Shown piece by piece: positions 1 to 6,040 of a stretch of DNA of 7,744 nt. Location: NCBI GenBank assembly GCA_017354515.1, contig JAFMQT010000205.1, positions 1-7,744 on the forward strand, given 5' to 3'. This DNA is from Nocardia sp. (GTDB lineage: Bacteria; Actinomycetota; Actinomycetes; Mycobacteriales; Mycobacteriaceae). The notes beneath the pieces were generated by a model. It made no database searches and was not told where the DNA came from. It worked only from the letters and a program-made list of their open reading frames with translations. Numbering within the stretch: the stretch's first letter is position 1; each line of letters opens with the position of its first letter. A program made the position numbers and the translations under genes.

Positions 1-923
1 CGCCGCGGCCCGCCCCGTCGTTCTCGCTGAGTCTGGACCGGAACGTGCAGAACGCGGCGCAGCGGGCGGTCGACGCCCGGCACGAGCAGACGATGATGGT
101 GGCGATCCAGCCCTCGACCGGCGCCGTCCTCGCGGTCGCGCAGAATCACGAGGCCGATGCCGACGGCCCGATCGCGACCACGGGCCTGTTTCCGCCCGGT
201 TCCACCTTCAAGACGGTGACCGCGACGGCGGCGATGTCCACCGGAATCGCGAAGCCGGACACCGTGGTTCCGTGTCCGAATCAGATCGTCATCGGTGAGC
301 GCACGATCCCCAACTACGAACTGTTCGGCCTCGGCGATGTGCCGATGTCGACCGCCTACGCGCGGTCCTGCAACACCTCCTTCGCCAAGCTGGCCAGTGA
401 ATTGCCCGCGCACGCGCTGACCGATGCCGCGGCGAAATTGGGCCTGGGGCCCGACTACACCGTGACCGGATTGCCGACGGTATCGGGTTCGGTGCCGCCC
501 GCCGACGAGCAGGTGCTGCGCACCGAGGACGGCATCGGTCAGGGCAAGGTGGTGGCCTCACCTTTCGGTATGGCCATGGTGGCCGCGACGGTGGCCCGCG
601 GATCGGCGCCCACGCCCTACCTGATCGCCGGGCATCCGACGACGGTGCGCGGTGATCGGCCGCCGATTCCCGACCCGGTGGTGCGGGGTCTGCGCGGCAT
701 GATGCGGCAGGTGGTCACCAGCGGAACCGGCTCCCGCATCGCCGATCAGGGCGAGGTGTTCGGTAAGACCGGTGAGGCGGAGGTCGAGGGCGGATCGCAC
801 GCCTGGTTCATCGGCTACCGCGGCGACCTGGCCTGGGCGACCCTGGTCGTCAAAGGCGGGAGTTCCGATAACGCGGTCGCGGTGACCAGGGATATGCTCG
901 CCGCCCTGCCGGACGGTTCCTGA
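1..923 (+). CDS. Class B penicillin-binding protein, transpeptidase domain (5' end missing; PBP-lipo-like)
   Basis: This is the C-terminal part of a D,D-transpeptidase that cross-links peptidoglycan stem peptides on the outer face of the membrane. The reading frame is open from base 3, so the true start, any signal or lipobox and the N-terminal domain lie outside the window. The first residues (SLSLDRNVQNAAQ) match the usual opening of a PBP transpeptidase domain. All three catalytic motifs are present: STFK with the acylated serine at 201-212, SCN at 366-374, and KTGE at 765-776. The stop is at 921-923. By motif set and by position upstream of mapB it is probably the counterpart of the mycobacterial penicillin-binding lipoprotein Rv2864c, which carries an NTF2-like (MecA_N) domain; that domain cannot be seen here. 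The PBP transpeptidase call is very secure, the exact orthology less so. It converges on the small gene at 925-1074 with one base between stops. Confidence 0.93.
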   Translation, partial: PRPAPSFSLSLDRNVQNAAQRAVDARHEQTMMVAIQPSTGAVLAVAQNHEADADGPIATTGLFPPGSTFKTVTATAAMSTGIAKPDTVVPCPNQIVIGERTIPNYELFGLGDVPMSTAYARSCNTSFAKLASELPAHALTDAAAKLGLGPDYTVTGLPTVSGSVPPADEQVLRTEDGIGQGKVVASPFGMAMVAATVARGSAPTPYLIAGHPTTVRGDRPPIPDPVVRGLRGMMRQVVTSGTGSRIADQGEVFGKTGEAEVEGGSHAWFIGYRGDLAWATLVVKGGSSDNAVAVTRDMLAALPDGS

Positions 924-924
924 T

Positions 925-1074
925 TTACCGGGCGCTGCCGGCGACGATGGTGGCCGAATCGGAATGGGGCACCGGCGGGGTGGCGCCCGCCGTGCCGTCT
1001 CCGAGAAGGTCGACGGCACCGGCGCCCGCGAGAATCATCCCCGCCGTGATCAGTGTGAGTGTCGAACGCTTCAT
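925..1074 (-). CDS. Very short predicted secreted peptide (49 aa)
   Basis: I do not recognise a named family. The product starts MKRSTLTLITAG and has a Sec-type signal: K2-R3, a hydrophobic stretch at about residues 4-21, then a small-residue segment ending TAGA at about 28-31, a plausible signal peptidase I site. Cleavage there would leave only about 18 residues, beginning TPPVPHSD. The ATG at 1072-1074 is preferred over an in-frame GTG at 1132-1134 because AGGGAG (1081-1086 on the minus strand) lies six bases upstream of it and the signal peptide begins there. Alternatively it is a small single-pass membrane protein. It reads in the same direction as the nitrobindin gene, 104 bases downstream. 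That gap contains a hairpin and a possible -10 box (TAATCT, 1147-1152 minus), so it may have its own promoter. The taa stop at 925-927 is one base from the PBP stop. Confidence 0.62.
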   Translation of the reverse strand: MKRSTLTLITAGMILAGAGAVDLLGDGTAGATPPVPHSDSATIVAGSAR

Positions 1075-1080
1075 GGTCTG

Positions 1081-1086
1081 CTCCCT
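1081..1086 (-). promoter_or_regulatory. Ribosome binding site of the small secreted peptide gene
   Basis: On the minus strand AGGGAG stands six bases before the ATG at 1072-1074. It is a good Shine-Dalgarno match and decides the start against the upstream in-frame GTG at 1132-1134. Confidence 0.6.
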
Positions 1087-1099
1087 TGTGCCGGGGTGG

Positions 1100-1124
1100 C
1101 GCCGTCGGCCTACGGCCGTGGGCG
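1100..1124 (-). other. Hairpin between the nitrobindin gene and the small peptide gene
   Basis: An interrupted inverted repeat: CGCC (1100-1103) with GGCG (1121-1124), a 2x2 mismatch, then CGGCC (1106-1110) with GGCCG (1114-1118) around a three-base loop. It lies 55 bases after the nitrobindin stop and 26 bases before the small gene's start codon. It could be a U-tract-less terminator for the upstream genes, or a leader structure of the small gene. The role is inferred. Confidence 0.35.
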
Positions 1125-1178
1125 ACTCCTGCACAATGATTGCCCAAGATTAGCTGGAGAGAAACCGGGGGAGACCGA

Positions 1179-1694
1179 TCAGTTCTGTTCGCGGTGCAGC
1201 GTGGCGGATAGATGATGCTGTTTCGCCTGGCCGACCGCTGCCATCCGAAGGCTGTATTCGATCGAATCCTCCGACAGTCGCAGCGTCCGGCCGACCGCGG
1301 TGACGAGTTTCGCACTGCTGGAATTGCCGACATGGGTGGAATCGAGTTCCAGTAGTAATCCGCCGTCGCCGATTTTCAGCGCGCCCTCGCAGATCTCGGT
1401 GATTCCGGTGGGGTGGGCCAGGATCAATTCGACCCGGTCGGCGCCGGTCGCGCGCAGATATCCGGTTTCGGCATGCAGCGAGCGACCGTCCCCGGCGTGC
1501 CGGGTGCGCTGCCGATAGGTCAGGAAGGGCCGTCCGACATGGCCGAAATGGATTTCCTCGTGATAGTCGAAGGAATCGATGGTCGGATATTCACCGTGCC
1601 CGGTGCCGCGCCAGGAACCCAGTAGCGGAGCCAGGTGGGCGATATCGGGATGGGGTGCGACGGGCGGCTGGGGTTCGAGCACGGCGCACAGCAT
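1179..1694 (-). CDS. Nitrobindin-type heme-binding beta-barrel protein (FABP-like, Rv2717c/Rv0813c family)
   Basis: A 171-residue protein of the nitrobindin family, ten-stranded beta-barrels that bind heme. Characterised members bind NO and isomerise peroxynitrite to nitrate. The signature G-x-W-x-G-x-G is present as GSWRGTGHG (residues 26-34), followed by EYPTI (35-39), PFLTY (56-60), HAETGY (74-79), HPTGI (94-98) and MAAVG (151-155). The C-terminal motif HHLSATLHR (160-168) contains H161, the position of the proximal heme-iron histidine in the family, so heme binding should be intact. Length is close to single-domain members (about 160-170 residues). There is no signal peptide, so it should be cytoplasmic. 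The ATG at 1692-1694 has only a weak G-rich ribosome site; a GTG at codon 5 is the alternative. It begins 47 bases after the stop of the XRE regulator on the same strand, compatible with co-transcription. The physiological ligand here is inferred. Confidence 0.9.
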   Translation of the reverse strand: MLCAVLEPQPPVAPHPDIAHLAPLLGSWRGTGHGEYPTIDSFDYHEEIHFGHVGRPFLTYRQRTRHAGDGRSLHAETGYLRATGADRVELILAHPTGITEICEGALKIGDGGLLLELDSTHVGNSSSAKLVTAVGRTLRLSEDSIEYSLRMAAVGQAKQHHLSATLHREQN

Positions 1695-1741
1695 AGTTGG
1701 CCCCGTATCGGCGCCGGACGGTTATCCCCTGATCGGGCACA

Positions 1742-2605
1742 TCAGCGCAATTCCTTGGCGGTTGCCGCGATCATCTCCATCGAATCACGTGGGCTCAGGG
1801 CCATCGCCCGCAATTGGTCGAACATCACCCCGAATCGGCGAATCTCATTGTGCCCCTCGATGATATCGTCGCCGGCGATTCCCTCGACATAGACCAATTC
1901 CGGATCGGCCGGATCCGGGAAGTCCAGAACCACGAACGAACCGACCATCGCCGGATGTGCACCGGCGCCGAACGGCAGCACCTGCAGGATCACATTGCGC
2001 TTCTCGGTCTCCTCGGCCAAGCGCGACAGTTGTTCGCGCATGACGTCGGTGCCGCCGACGACCCGGCGCAGCGCGGCCTCGTCCAGGACAACCCAGAGGT
2101 CGAGCGGATTGCCCTCCCGGTGCAGCACTGTGGCGCGTTCGACCCGGGCGCGCAGCCGCTGCTCGATCACACCCGCCTCGACCTGCGGCATCGCGGTATC
2201 CAGCACGGCCCATCCGTAGCGTTCGGTCTGCAGCAGACCCGGAATGAACGAGTTCTGGAACAGTCGCGCCGACAGCGCCTCCGCCTCGAAATTGATGTAG
2301 GCGGCATAGACATCGGAGACCGCGGCCTCGAACGGACGCGACATTCCGGGCCGCAGTGCGTCGGTGAGCAGTTGCACGGCGTCCGAACGCTGTGGATCGC
2401 CGATTCCGTACAGATCCAGCATCGCGGTCAGGGTGCGGCGCTGCGGGCGGGCCTGCGCGGTCTCGATCCGGTAGAGGGTGGTCACGTTGATTCCGGTGCG
2501 GGCGCTGACCTCCTCCTTGCTGATCCCCGCCTGTTCGCGCATCTCGGTCAGCAGGGAGGCCAGGCGGCGCAGCTGAACCGTGAGCACCGTACGTTTACTC
2601 GCCAT
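1742..2605 (-). CDS. XRE-family transcriptional regulator with DUF5753 domain
   Basis: A 287-residue cytoplasmic DNA-binding protein of the type abundant in Streptomyces and Nocardia. Residues about 12-66 form a helix-turn-helix domain, with the pattern GISKEEVSARTGINVTTLYRIE (residues 27-48) as the turn and recognition helix. Residues about 100-283 are DUF5753: FEAEA (106-110), IPGLLQTERY (121-130), VLDEAALRR (173-181), VLPFGAGAH (209-217) and VYVEG (238-242). The start at 2603-2605 is chosen because AGGAG lies six bases upstream; the longer in-frame reading from 2752 has no such support and its extra residues look random. In many actinomycetes such regulators sit beside a small DUF397 protein; none is visible here. 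Instead the nitrobindin gene follows by 47 bases and a DUF4254 gene is divergent across a 444-base gap. Target genes and ligand are unknown; autoregulation through palindromes in that gap is plausible. Confidence 0.92.
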   Translation of the reverse strand: MASKRTVLTVQLRRLASLLTEMREQAGISKEEVSARTGINVTTLYRIETAQARPQRRTLTAMLDLYGIGDPQRSDAVQLLTDALRPGMSRPFEAAVSDVYAAYINFEAEALSARLFQNSFIPGLLQTERYGWAVLDTAMPQVEAGVIEQRLRARVERATVLHREGNPLDLWVVLDEAALRRVVGGTDVMREQLSRLAEETEKRNVILQVLPFGAGAHPAMVGSFVVLDFPDPADPELVYVEGIAGDDIIEGHNEIRRFGVMFDQLRAMALSPRDSMEMIAATAKELR

Positions 2606-2611
2606 CGAGTA

Positions 2612-2616
2612 CTCCT
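2612..2616 (-). promoter_or_regulatory. Ribosome binding site of the XRE-DUF5753 regulator
   Basis: AGGAG on the minus strand, six bases before the ATG at 2603-2605. It fixes the start at 2605 rather than the upstream in-frame starts that would add up to 49 residues. Confidence 0.7.
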
Positions 2617-2675
2617 GATCCGAACGTGGGCGGGTGGAGCGTTCATGATCATGCGGGAACCGGTGGGCGAGCATA

Positions 2676-2694
2676 CCGCCCGCCGCGTGGGCGG
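2676..2694. repeat. Inverted repeat CCGCCC...GGGCGG upstream of the XRE regulator
   Basis: Six-base arms (2676-2681 and 2689-2694) around a seven-base loop, 71 bases upstream of the regulator's start codon. It could be a leader hairpin or an operator. GC-rich arms of this size can arise by chance in this genome. Confidence 0.35.
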
Positions 2695-2720
2695 CACGAA
2701 CAGTGCGCGATAATCTGGCG

Positions 2721-2732
2721 ACACGCCCGTGT
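2721..2732. repeat. Palindrome ACACG-CC-CGTGT
   Basis: Two perfect five-base arms with a two-base spacer, about 115 bases upstream of the regulator's start codon. The 5-2-5 shape is the same as in the TTGC/GCAA palindromes further right, but the arm sequence differs, so a shared binding protein is not implied. Confidence 0.35.
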
Positions 2733-2822
2733 ACCGCGACTGAATCGGACATCTACCCGCGCTGGTGCTGGATGTGAGCCGATCGACAGCACCTACTCGT
2801 TGCCCAGGCGGGAAGTTGTTTG

Positions 2823-2846
2823 CGCAGGTAGGGTTTGTAACCTGCG
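2823..2846. repeat. Inverted repeat CGCAGGT...ACCTGCG, operator-like
   Basis: Seven-base perfect arms (2823-2829 and 2840-2846) separated by ten bases, about one helical turn and a half between arm centres. It sits near the middle of the divergent gap, where a regulator of either gene would be expected to bind. The regulatory role is inferred. Confidence 0.45.
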
Positions 2847-2873
2847 GGGCTCGCGCACCGTGACCGGACTGTA

Positions 2874-2916
2874 ATTGCGATCCGGTGGACGCAATCTTGC
2901 GTTCTTGCATCTGCAA
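2874..2916. repeat. Cluster of TTGC/GCAA half-sites forming two 5-2-5 palindromes
   Basis: Read directly: ATTGCG at 2874-2879, then CGCAA-TC-TTGCG at 2890-2901 and TTGCA-TC-TGCAA at 2905-2916. The two palindromes share the same TC spacer and their centres are 15 bases apart. ATTGCG at 2874-2879 also pairs with CGCAAT at 2890-2895. Repeated TTGC/GCAA half-sites of this order look like a binding array for a dimeric regulator. They lie 134-176 bases upstream of the DUF4254 start and overlap a possible promoter. The natural candidate is the divergent XRE regulator; this is inference. Confidence 0.5.
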
Positions 2917-2925
2917 TAGCAGAAT
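2897..2925 (+). promoter_or_regulatory. Possible promoter of the DUF4254 gene
   Basis: A -35-like TTGCGT (2897-2902) is followed after 17 bases by a -10-like CAGAAT (2920-2925), with TTG and four of six -10 positions matching the consensus. The palindrome at 2905-2916 lies in the spacer, so a protein bound there would compete with RNA polymerase. It would give a leader of roughly 115 bases. Weak prediction by eye. Confidence 0.3.
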
Positions 2926-3049
2926 CCGTTCTACCCTTGATCCGGGACGACCGATGCGGTCGCCGGGACAAGGTGTACTCGGAGATCAAGATGGTGGTGC
3001 GATCGATGCAGAGTTCGGATGTGTACTCCGGTGTGGTCGGAGCGTGGGA

Positions 3050-3484
3050 ATGACCACAACGGTAGGTAGCGCGTTCCCGGCGGCTCCGCAGTTGCTGTGC
3101 GCCTTCCAGGGACGGCGTTTCCAGGACCGCGGTCTGCTGCGGTCGGCGCGGATGTTGGCGGATCTGCACACCCGGCGTGCGCGGGTGACCGACCCCATCG
3201 CCGTCGCGCAAATCGATTACCGCCGCGGCCAGGTGATCGACGAGATCAACGTCTGGGTTCGTGACCTGCCCGATTACGTCGCCGGTGCGCAATTGCGCGC
3301 GGATGTGCTCGGATCGCTGGTCGATCGCATGGCCGGTAGCTGGGTCGCCTCCGATCTGGCCATCGAACGCGACGGCGCGCGCAGCGATTCCGCCCACAAA
3401 CACTGGACCCATCTGGCCGAACTGGTCGACGGCTACAACGAGTTGATCAACGGCGCCTGCGCCGTGGTGGCCCGGCAGAACTGA
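3050..3484 (+). CDS. DUF4254 domain protein
   Basis: A 144-residue protein without signal peptide or membrane segment. It matches the actinobacterial DUF4254 pattern that I recall as common in Nocardia. The landmarks in order are ARMLADLHTRR (33-43), an IDYRRGQVIDEINVWV stretch (55-70) corresponding to the conserved 'R..lV..ID.WV' block, LGSLVDRMA (87-95), and an HWTHLAELVDGYNELI-type C-terminal helix (118-133). The protein looks all-alpha. No catalytic motif is evident and the family function is unknown to me. The ATG at 3050-3052 is preceded by GGAG (3039-3042) with a seven-base gap, which supports it over the 55-residue longer in-frame reading from 2885. It is divergent from the XRE regulator and lies 43 bases before mapB, which seems to have its own promoter. 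The Nocardia association comes from memory. Confidence 0.78.
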   Translation: MTTTVGSAFPAAPQLLCAFQGRRFQDRGLLRSARMLADLHTRRARVTDPIAVAQIDYRRGQVIDEINVWVRDLPDYVAGAQLRADVLGSLVDRMAGSWVASDLAIERDGARSDSAHKHWTHLAELVDGYNELINGACAVVARQN

Positions 3485-3515
3485 GCATCACCGGAAGTGT
3501 TCGCCGCGGGACCGA

Positions 3516-3521
3516 TACTCT
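3516..3521 (+). promoter_or_regulatory. Candidate -10 box for leaderless mapB transcription
   Basis: TACTCT fits the actinobacterial TANNNT -10 pattern, and the A of the mapB ATG (3528) lies seven bases after its last base, the distance expected for a transcription start. No Shine-Dalgarno sequence is seen between 3485 and 3527. GATACT at 3514-3519 is an alternative register. No convincing -35 is present. Confidence 0.45.
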
Positions 3522-3527
3522 GAATGC

Positions 3528-4391
3528 ATGTCTGTGCGCACTCGCCAACCCGTGGCCCCCGGAAAGCTCTCACCGGTCCGAGAGGTGCCGCGTTCGATCG
3601 AGCGTCCGGAATACGCGTGGAAGAAGACCGCCAATGAGGGTCGCGAGCCGTGGGTGCAGACCCCCGAGACCATCGAGAAGATGCGGATCGCCTCCACCAT
3701 CGCCGCGCGGGCACTGCAGGAGGCCGGTAAGGCCGTCGCCCCCGGGGTGACCACCGACGAACTGGACGCCATCGCACACGAGTACATGTGTGATCACGGC
3801 GCCTATCCGTCCACGCTGGGGTACAAGGGATTCCAGAAATCGTGCTGCACTTCGCTGAACGAGGTGATCTGCCACGGAATCCCCGATTCGACGGTGATCG
3901 AGGACGGCGACATCGTCAATATCGACGTCACCGCGTATATCCATGGCGTGCACGGCGATACGAACGCCACCTTCCTGGCCGGCGATGTCGACGAGGAGGC
4001 GCGGTTGCTGGTGGAGCGTACGCACGAGGCGACCATGCGGGCGATCAAGGCGGTGCGTCCGGGCCGGGCGCTGAATGTGATCGGGCGGGTCATCGAGTCC
4101 TACGCCAATCGTTTCGGATACGGCGTGGTCCGCGATTTCACCGGTCACGGGGTGGGGCCGACCTTTCACAGTGGCTTGGTGATCTTGCACTACGACCAGC
4201 CGGCCATCGAATCGGTGATCGAGCCCGGGATGACCTTCACCATCGAGCCGATGATCAATCTCGGCGGCATCGATTACGAGATCTGGGACGACGGATGGAC
4301 CGTGGTCACCAAGGACCGCAAGTGGACCGCGCAATTCGAGCACACCCTCGTGGTGACCGAGGAAGGCGCCGAAATCCTCACGCTCCCGTGA
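3528..4391 (+). CDS. map: Methionine aminopeptidase type I, MapB form
   Basis: A 287-residue cytosolic metalloenzyme that removes the initiator methionine from nascent proteins whose second residue is small. The five metal ligands of the pita-bread fold are visible: D133 (NIDVT), D144 (HGDTNATF), H207 (FTGHGVG), E240 (FTIEPM) and E271 (QFEHT). The active-site histidine of CHGIPD is H116 and the second conserved histidine is H214 (TFHSG). Residues 1-45 form a proline-rich N-terminal extension (PVAPGKLSPVREVP) as in M. tuberculosis MapB (285 residues by memory), which it resembles over nearly its whole length. The ATG at 3528 keeps this extension. It has no Shine-Dalgarno sequence but a well-placed -10 box, so the mRNA may be leaderless. 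cobQ follows after 28 bases on the same strand and may be read from the same transcript. Confidence 0.97.
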   Translation: MSVRTRQPVAPGKLSPVREVPRSIERPEYAWKKTANEGREPWVQTPETIEKMRIASTIAARALQEAGKAVAPGVTTDELDAIAHEYMCDHGAYPSTLGYKGFQKSCCTSLNEVICHGIPDSTVIEDGDIVNIDVTAYIHGVHGDTNATFLAGDVDEEARLLVERTHEATMRAIKAVRPGRALNVIGRVIESYANRFGYGVVRDFTGHGVGPTFHSGLVILHYDQPAIESVIEPGMTFTIEPMINLGGIDYEIWDDGWTVVTKDRKWTAQFEHTLVVTEEGAEILTLP

Positions 4392-4419
4392 GCTGTACCG
4401 CCGGGTCCGGGGCGCCCAG

Positions 4420-6030
4420 GTGAAGGGAACACCGCTGACGGGAACACCCCTGAGGGGCGCACTGCTGATCGCGGGGACCACCTCGGATGCGGGTAAGAGT
4501 GTGCTGGCCGCCGGGATCTGCCGGTTGCTGGCCCGGCGCGGGGTGCGGGTGGCGCCGTTCAAGGCGCAGAACATGTCCAACAATTCGGTTGTGACGCTCG
4601 ACGGCGGCGAGATCGGCCGGGCGCAGGCGCTGCAGGCGCGCGCCTGCGGTCTGGAGCCGAGTGTGCGATTCAATCCGGTGCTGCTCAAACCCGGTAGTGA
4701 TCGGCGATCTCAGCTCGTGGTGCGCGGGGTCGCGGTGGACAGTGTGGGCGCGCGCGACTACATGCGGCACCGGCATCGGCTGCGCGAGGTGGTGGCCGAC
4801 GAATTGGCCGCGCTGCGTGCCGAATTCGATGTCGTGATCTGTGAGGGCGCGGGTTCGCCGGCCGAGATCAATTTGCGCGATACCGATTTGGCGAATATGG
4901 GGTTGGCGCGAGCGGCACGGCTCCCGGTGCTGCTGGTCGGCGATATCGATCGCGGTGGTGTGCTGGCCCACCTGTTCGGTACGGTCGCGATTCTCGAACC
5001 CGAGGACCAGCAACTGATCTCGGGTTTCATCGTCAACAAGTTCCGCGGCGATGTGGAGTTGCTGCGCCCCGGACTCGACCGGCTCACCGAACTCACCGGC
5101 CGCCCGACGCTGGGGGTGCTGCCGTATACCGACGAGCTGTGGATCGACGCCGAGGACTCACTGGGTACGGTGGCCGACGCACCGGTCGGCCGGCCCCTGC
5201 CACCGGTCGGTACCCAGTGGCTGAACGTGGCCGCGATCCGATTGCCACGCATCTCCAATTCCACCGATATCGAGGCTATCGCGTGCGAGCCCGGGGTGGC
5301 GGTGCGCTGGGTGGGTGATGCCTCGCGGCTCGGCGGTGCCGATATCATCGTCCTGCCCGGCAGCAAATCCACCGTCTCGGATCTGAACTGGTTGCGCCGC
5401 ACCGGAATCGCCGACGCCGTGTGCGCCCACGCCGCGGCCGGCAAGCCGGTCCTGGGGATCTGCGGCGGATATCAGATGCTGGCCCGCACGATCCGGGACC
5501 AGGTGGAATCCGCGGCGGGGGAGGTCGCCGGACTCGGGCTGCTGGATCTCGATATCGAGTTCGCCGATCCGAAAGTGGTGCGTCGCAGCGCCGGTCGCGG
5601 CGCGGCCGCCGGCGGCGCCGTCGCGGGAATCGCGGTGTCCGGCTACGAGATTCATCATGGGCGGGTGCGCCGCAGCGGGGATTCGCCGTGGACCGAACTC
5701 GCCGGGGCCAGGTCCGGCGACGATATGTCCGGCGCCGAGGAACGTCCGGAGGGCAGTGCGCGAGGTGTGATTCGCGGCACCCATCTGCACGGGCTGTTCG
5801 AATCCGACGAGTATCGCCGGGCCTGGCTTGCCGAGGCGGCTGAGCAGGCCGGGCGCACCGGCTTCGTGGTGGCCGCGGACACCTGTGTGGCGCGGGTGCG
5901 CGCGCGGCAGCTGGATCTGCTCGCCGACCTCGTCGAAGAGCATGTCGATCCGGTGGCACTCGAGGCGATGATCGCGGCCGGTCCGACGCCCGGTGTGCCC
6001 GAACTCACGGTGGCGACCACCGGACCCTGA
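4420..6030 (+). CDS. cobQ: Cobyric acid synthase, glutamine-hydrolysing
   Basis: A 536-residue cytosolic amidotransferase. In the late part of adenosylcobalamin synthesis it amidates the b, d, e and g carboxylates of adenosylcobyrinic acid a,c-diamide, using ATP and glutamine. The N-terminal dethiobiotin-synthetase-like domain has the P-loop GTTSDAGKS (19-27), APFKAQNMSNNS (45-56), CEGAGSPAEINLR (141-153) and VGDIDRGG (173-180). The C-terminal class I-type glutaminase domain starts near residue 270 (AAIRLPRISN, 271-280) and has LGICGGYQM (345-353) with nucleophile C348 and GTHLHGLFE (453-461) with H457. Length is somewhat above the usual 480-510; the extra lies in Gly/Ala- and charge-rich linkers around 388-404 and 427-450. 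The start is GTG at 4420-4422 with a weak GGGG upstream. It trails mapB by 28 bases. No other cobalamin gene and no B12 riboswitch is visible in the window. Confidence 0.97.
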   Translation: MKGTPLTGTPLRGALLIAGTTSDAGKSVLAAGICRLLARRGVRVAPFKAQNMSNNSVVTLDGGEIGRAQALQARACGLEPSVRFNPVLLKPGSDRRSQLVVRGVAVDSVGARDYMRHRHRLREVVADELAALRAEFDVVICEGAGSPAEINLRDTDLANMGLARAARLPVLLVGDIDRGGVLAHLFGTVAILEPEDQQLISGFIVNKFRGDVELLRPGLDRLTELTGRPTLGVLPYTDELWIDAEDSLGTVADAPVGRPLPPVGTQWLNVAAIRLPRISNSTDIEAIACEPGVAVRWVGDASRLGGADIIVLPGSKSTVSDLNWLRRTGIADAVCAHAAAGKPVLGICGGYQMLARTIRDQVESAAGEVAGLGLLDLDIEFADPKVVRRSAGRGAAAGGAVAGIAVSGYEIHHGRVRRSGDSPWTELAGARSGDDMSGAEERPEGSARGVIRGTHLHGLFESDEYRRAWLAEAAEQAGRTGFVVAADTCVARVRARQLDLLADLVEEHVDPVALEAMIAAGPTPGVPELTVATTGP

Positions 6031-6040
6031 TCGCCGGTGG
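6017..6040 (+). terminator. Possible terminator hairpin across the cobQ stop codon
   Basis: Perfect seven-base arms CCACCGG (6017-6023) and CCGGTGG (6034-6040) enclose a ten-base loop containing the cobQ TGA (6028-6030). No T-tract follows, which is common for actinobacterial hairpins. It overlaps the next inverted repeat, so the two folds exclude each other. Confidence 0.4.

Larger units (their letters stand above)
2606..3049. other. Divergent intergenic region (444 bases) between the XRE regulator and the DUF4254 gene
   Basis: No reading frame here resembles a protein I know. The frames that cross it are extensions or shadows of the flanking genes. The middle part (about 2800-2935) looks less GC-rich than the genes and holds several short inverted repeats, listed separately. 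GTGTACTC occurs twice (2973-2980 and 3021-3028). A perfect ten-base palindrome CATGATCATG lies at 2644-2653. The length suggests that both promoters and regulator sites lie here. Confidence 0.6.

Noticed and set aside
1814..2713. Plus-strand reading frame of 299 codons opposite the XRE regulator
   Set aside because: It mirrors the regulator's codons; the opposite strand has an SD, a helix-turn-helix domain and DUF5753 motifs.
2606..2752. N-terminal extension of the XRE regulator to 336 residues
   Set aside because: The extra residues do not match the family, and a strong SD stands six bases before the internal ATG at 2605.
2973..3028. Repeated GTGTACTC as paired operators
   Set aside because: An eight-base repeat 48 bases apart is too weak alone to support a site.
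2885..3049. N-terminal extension of the DUF4254 protein to 199 residues
   Set aside because: It would translate the palindromic promoter region, and the added residues look random. GGAG before the ATG at 3050 gives a family-sized protein.
4392..4419. Cobalamin riboswitch before cobQ
   Set aside because: Only 28 bases separate mapB and cobQ, far too short, and no B12 box is seen there or within the mapB end.
3570..4688. Long minus-strand reading frame of 372 codons opposite mapB and the start of cobQ
   Set aside because: It is antisense to a clearly recognised enzyme, resembles no protein I know and is His/Arg-rich in the way of GC-rich shadow frames.
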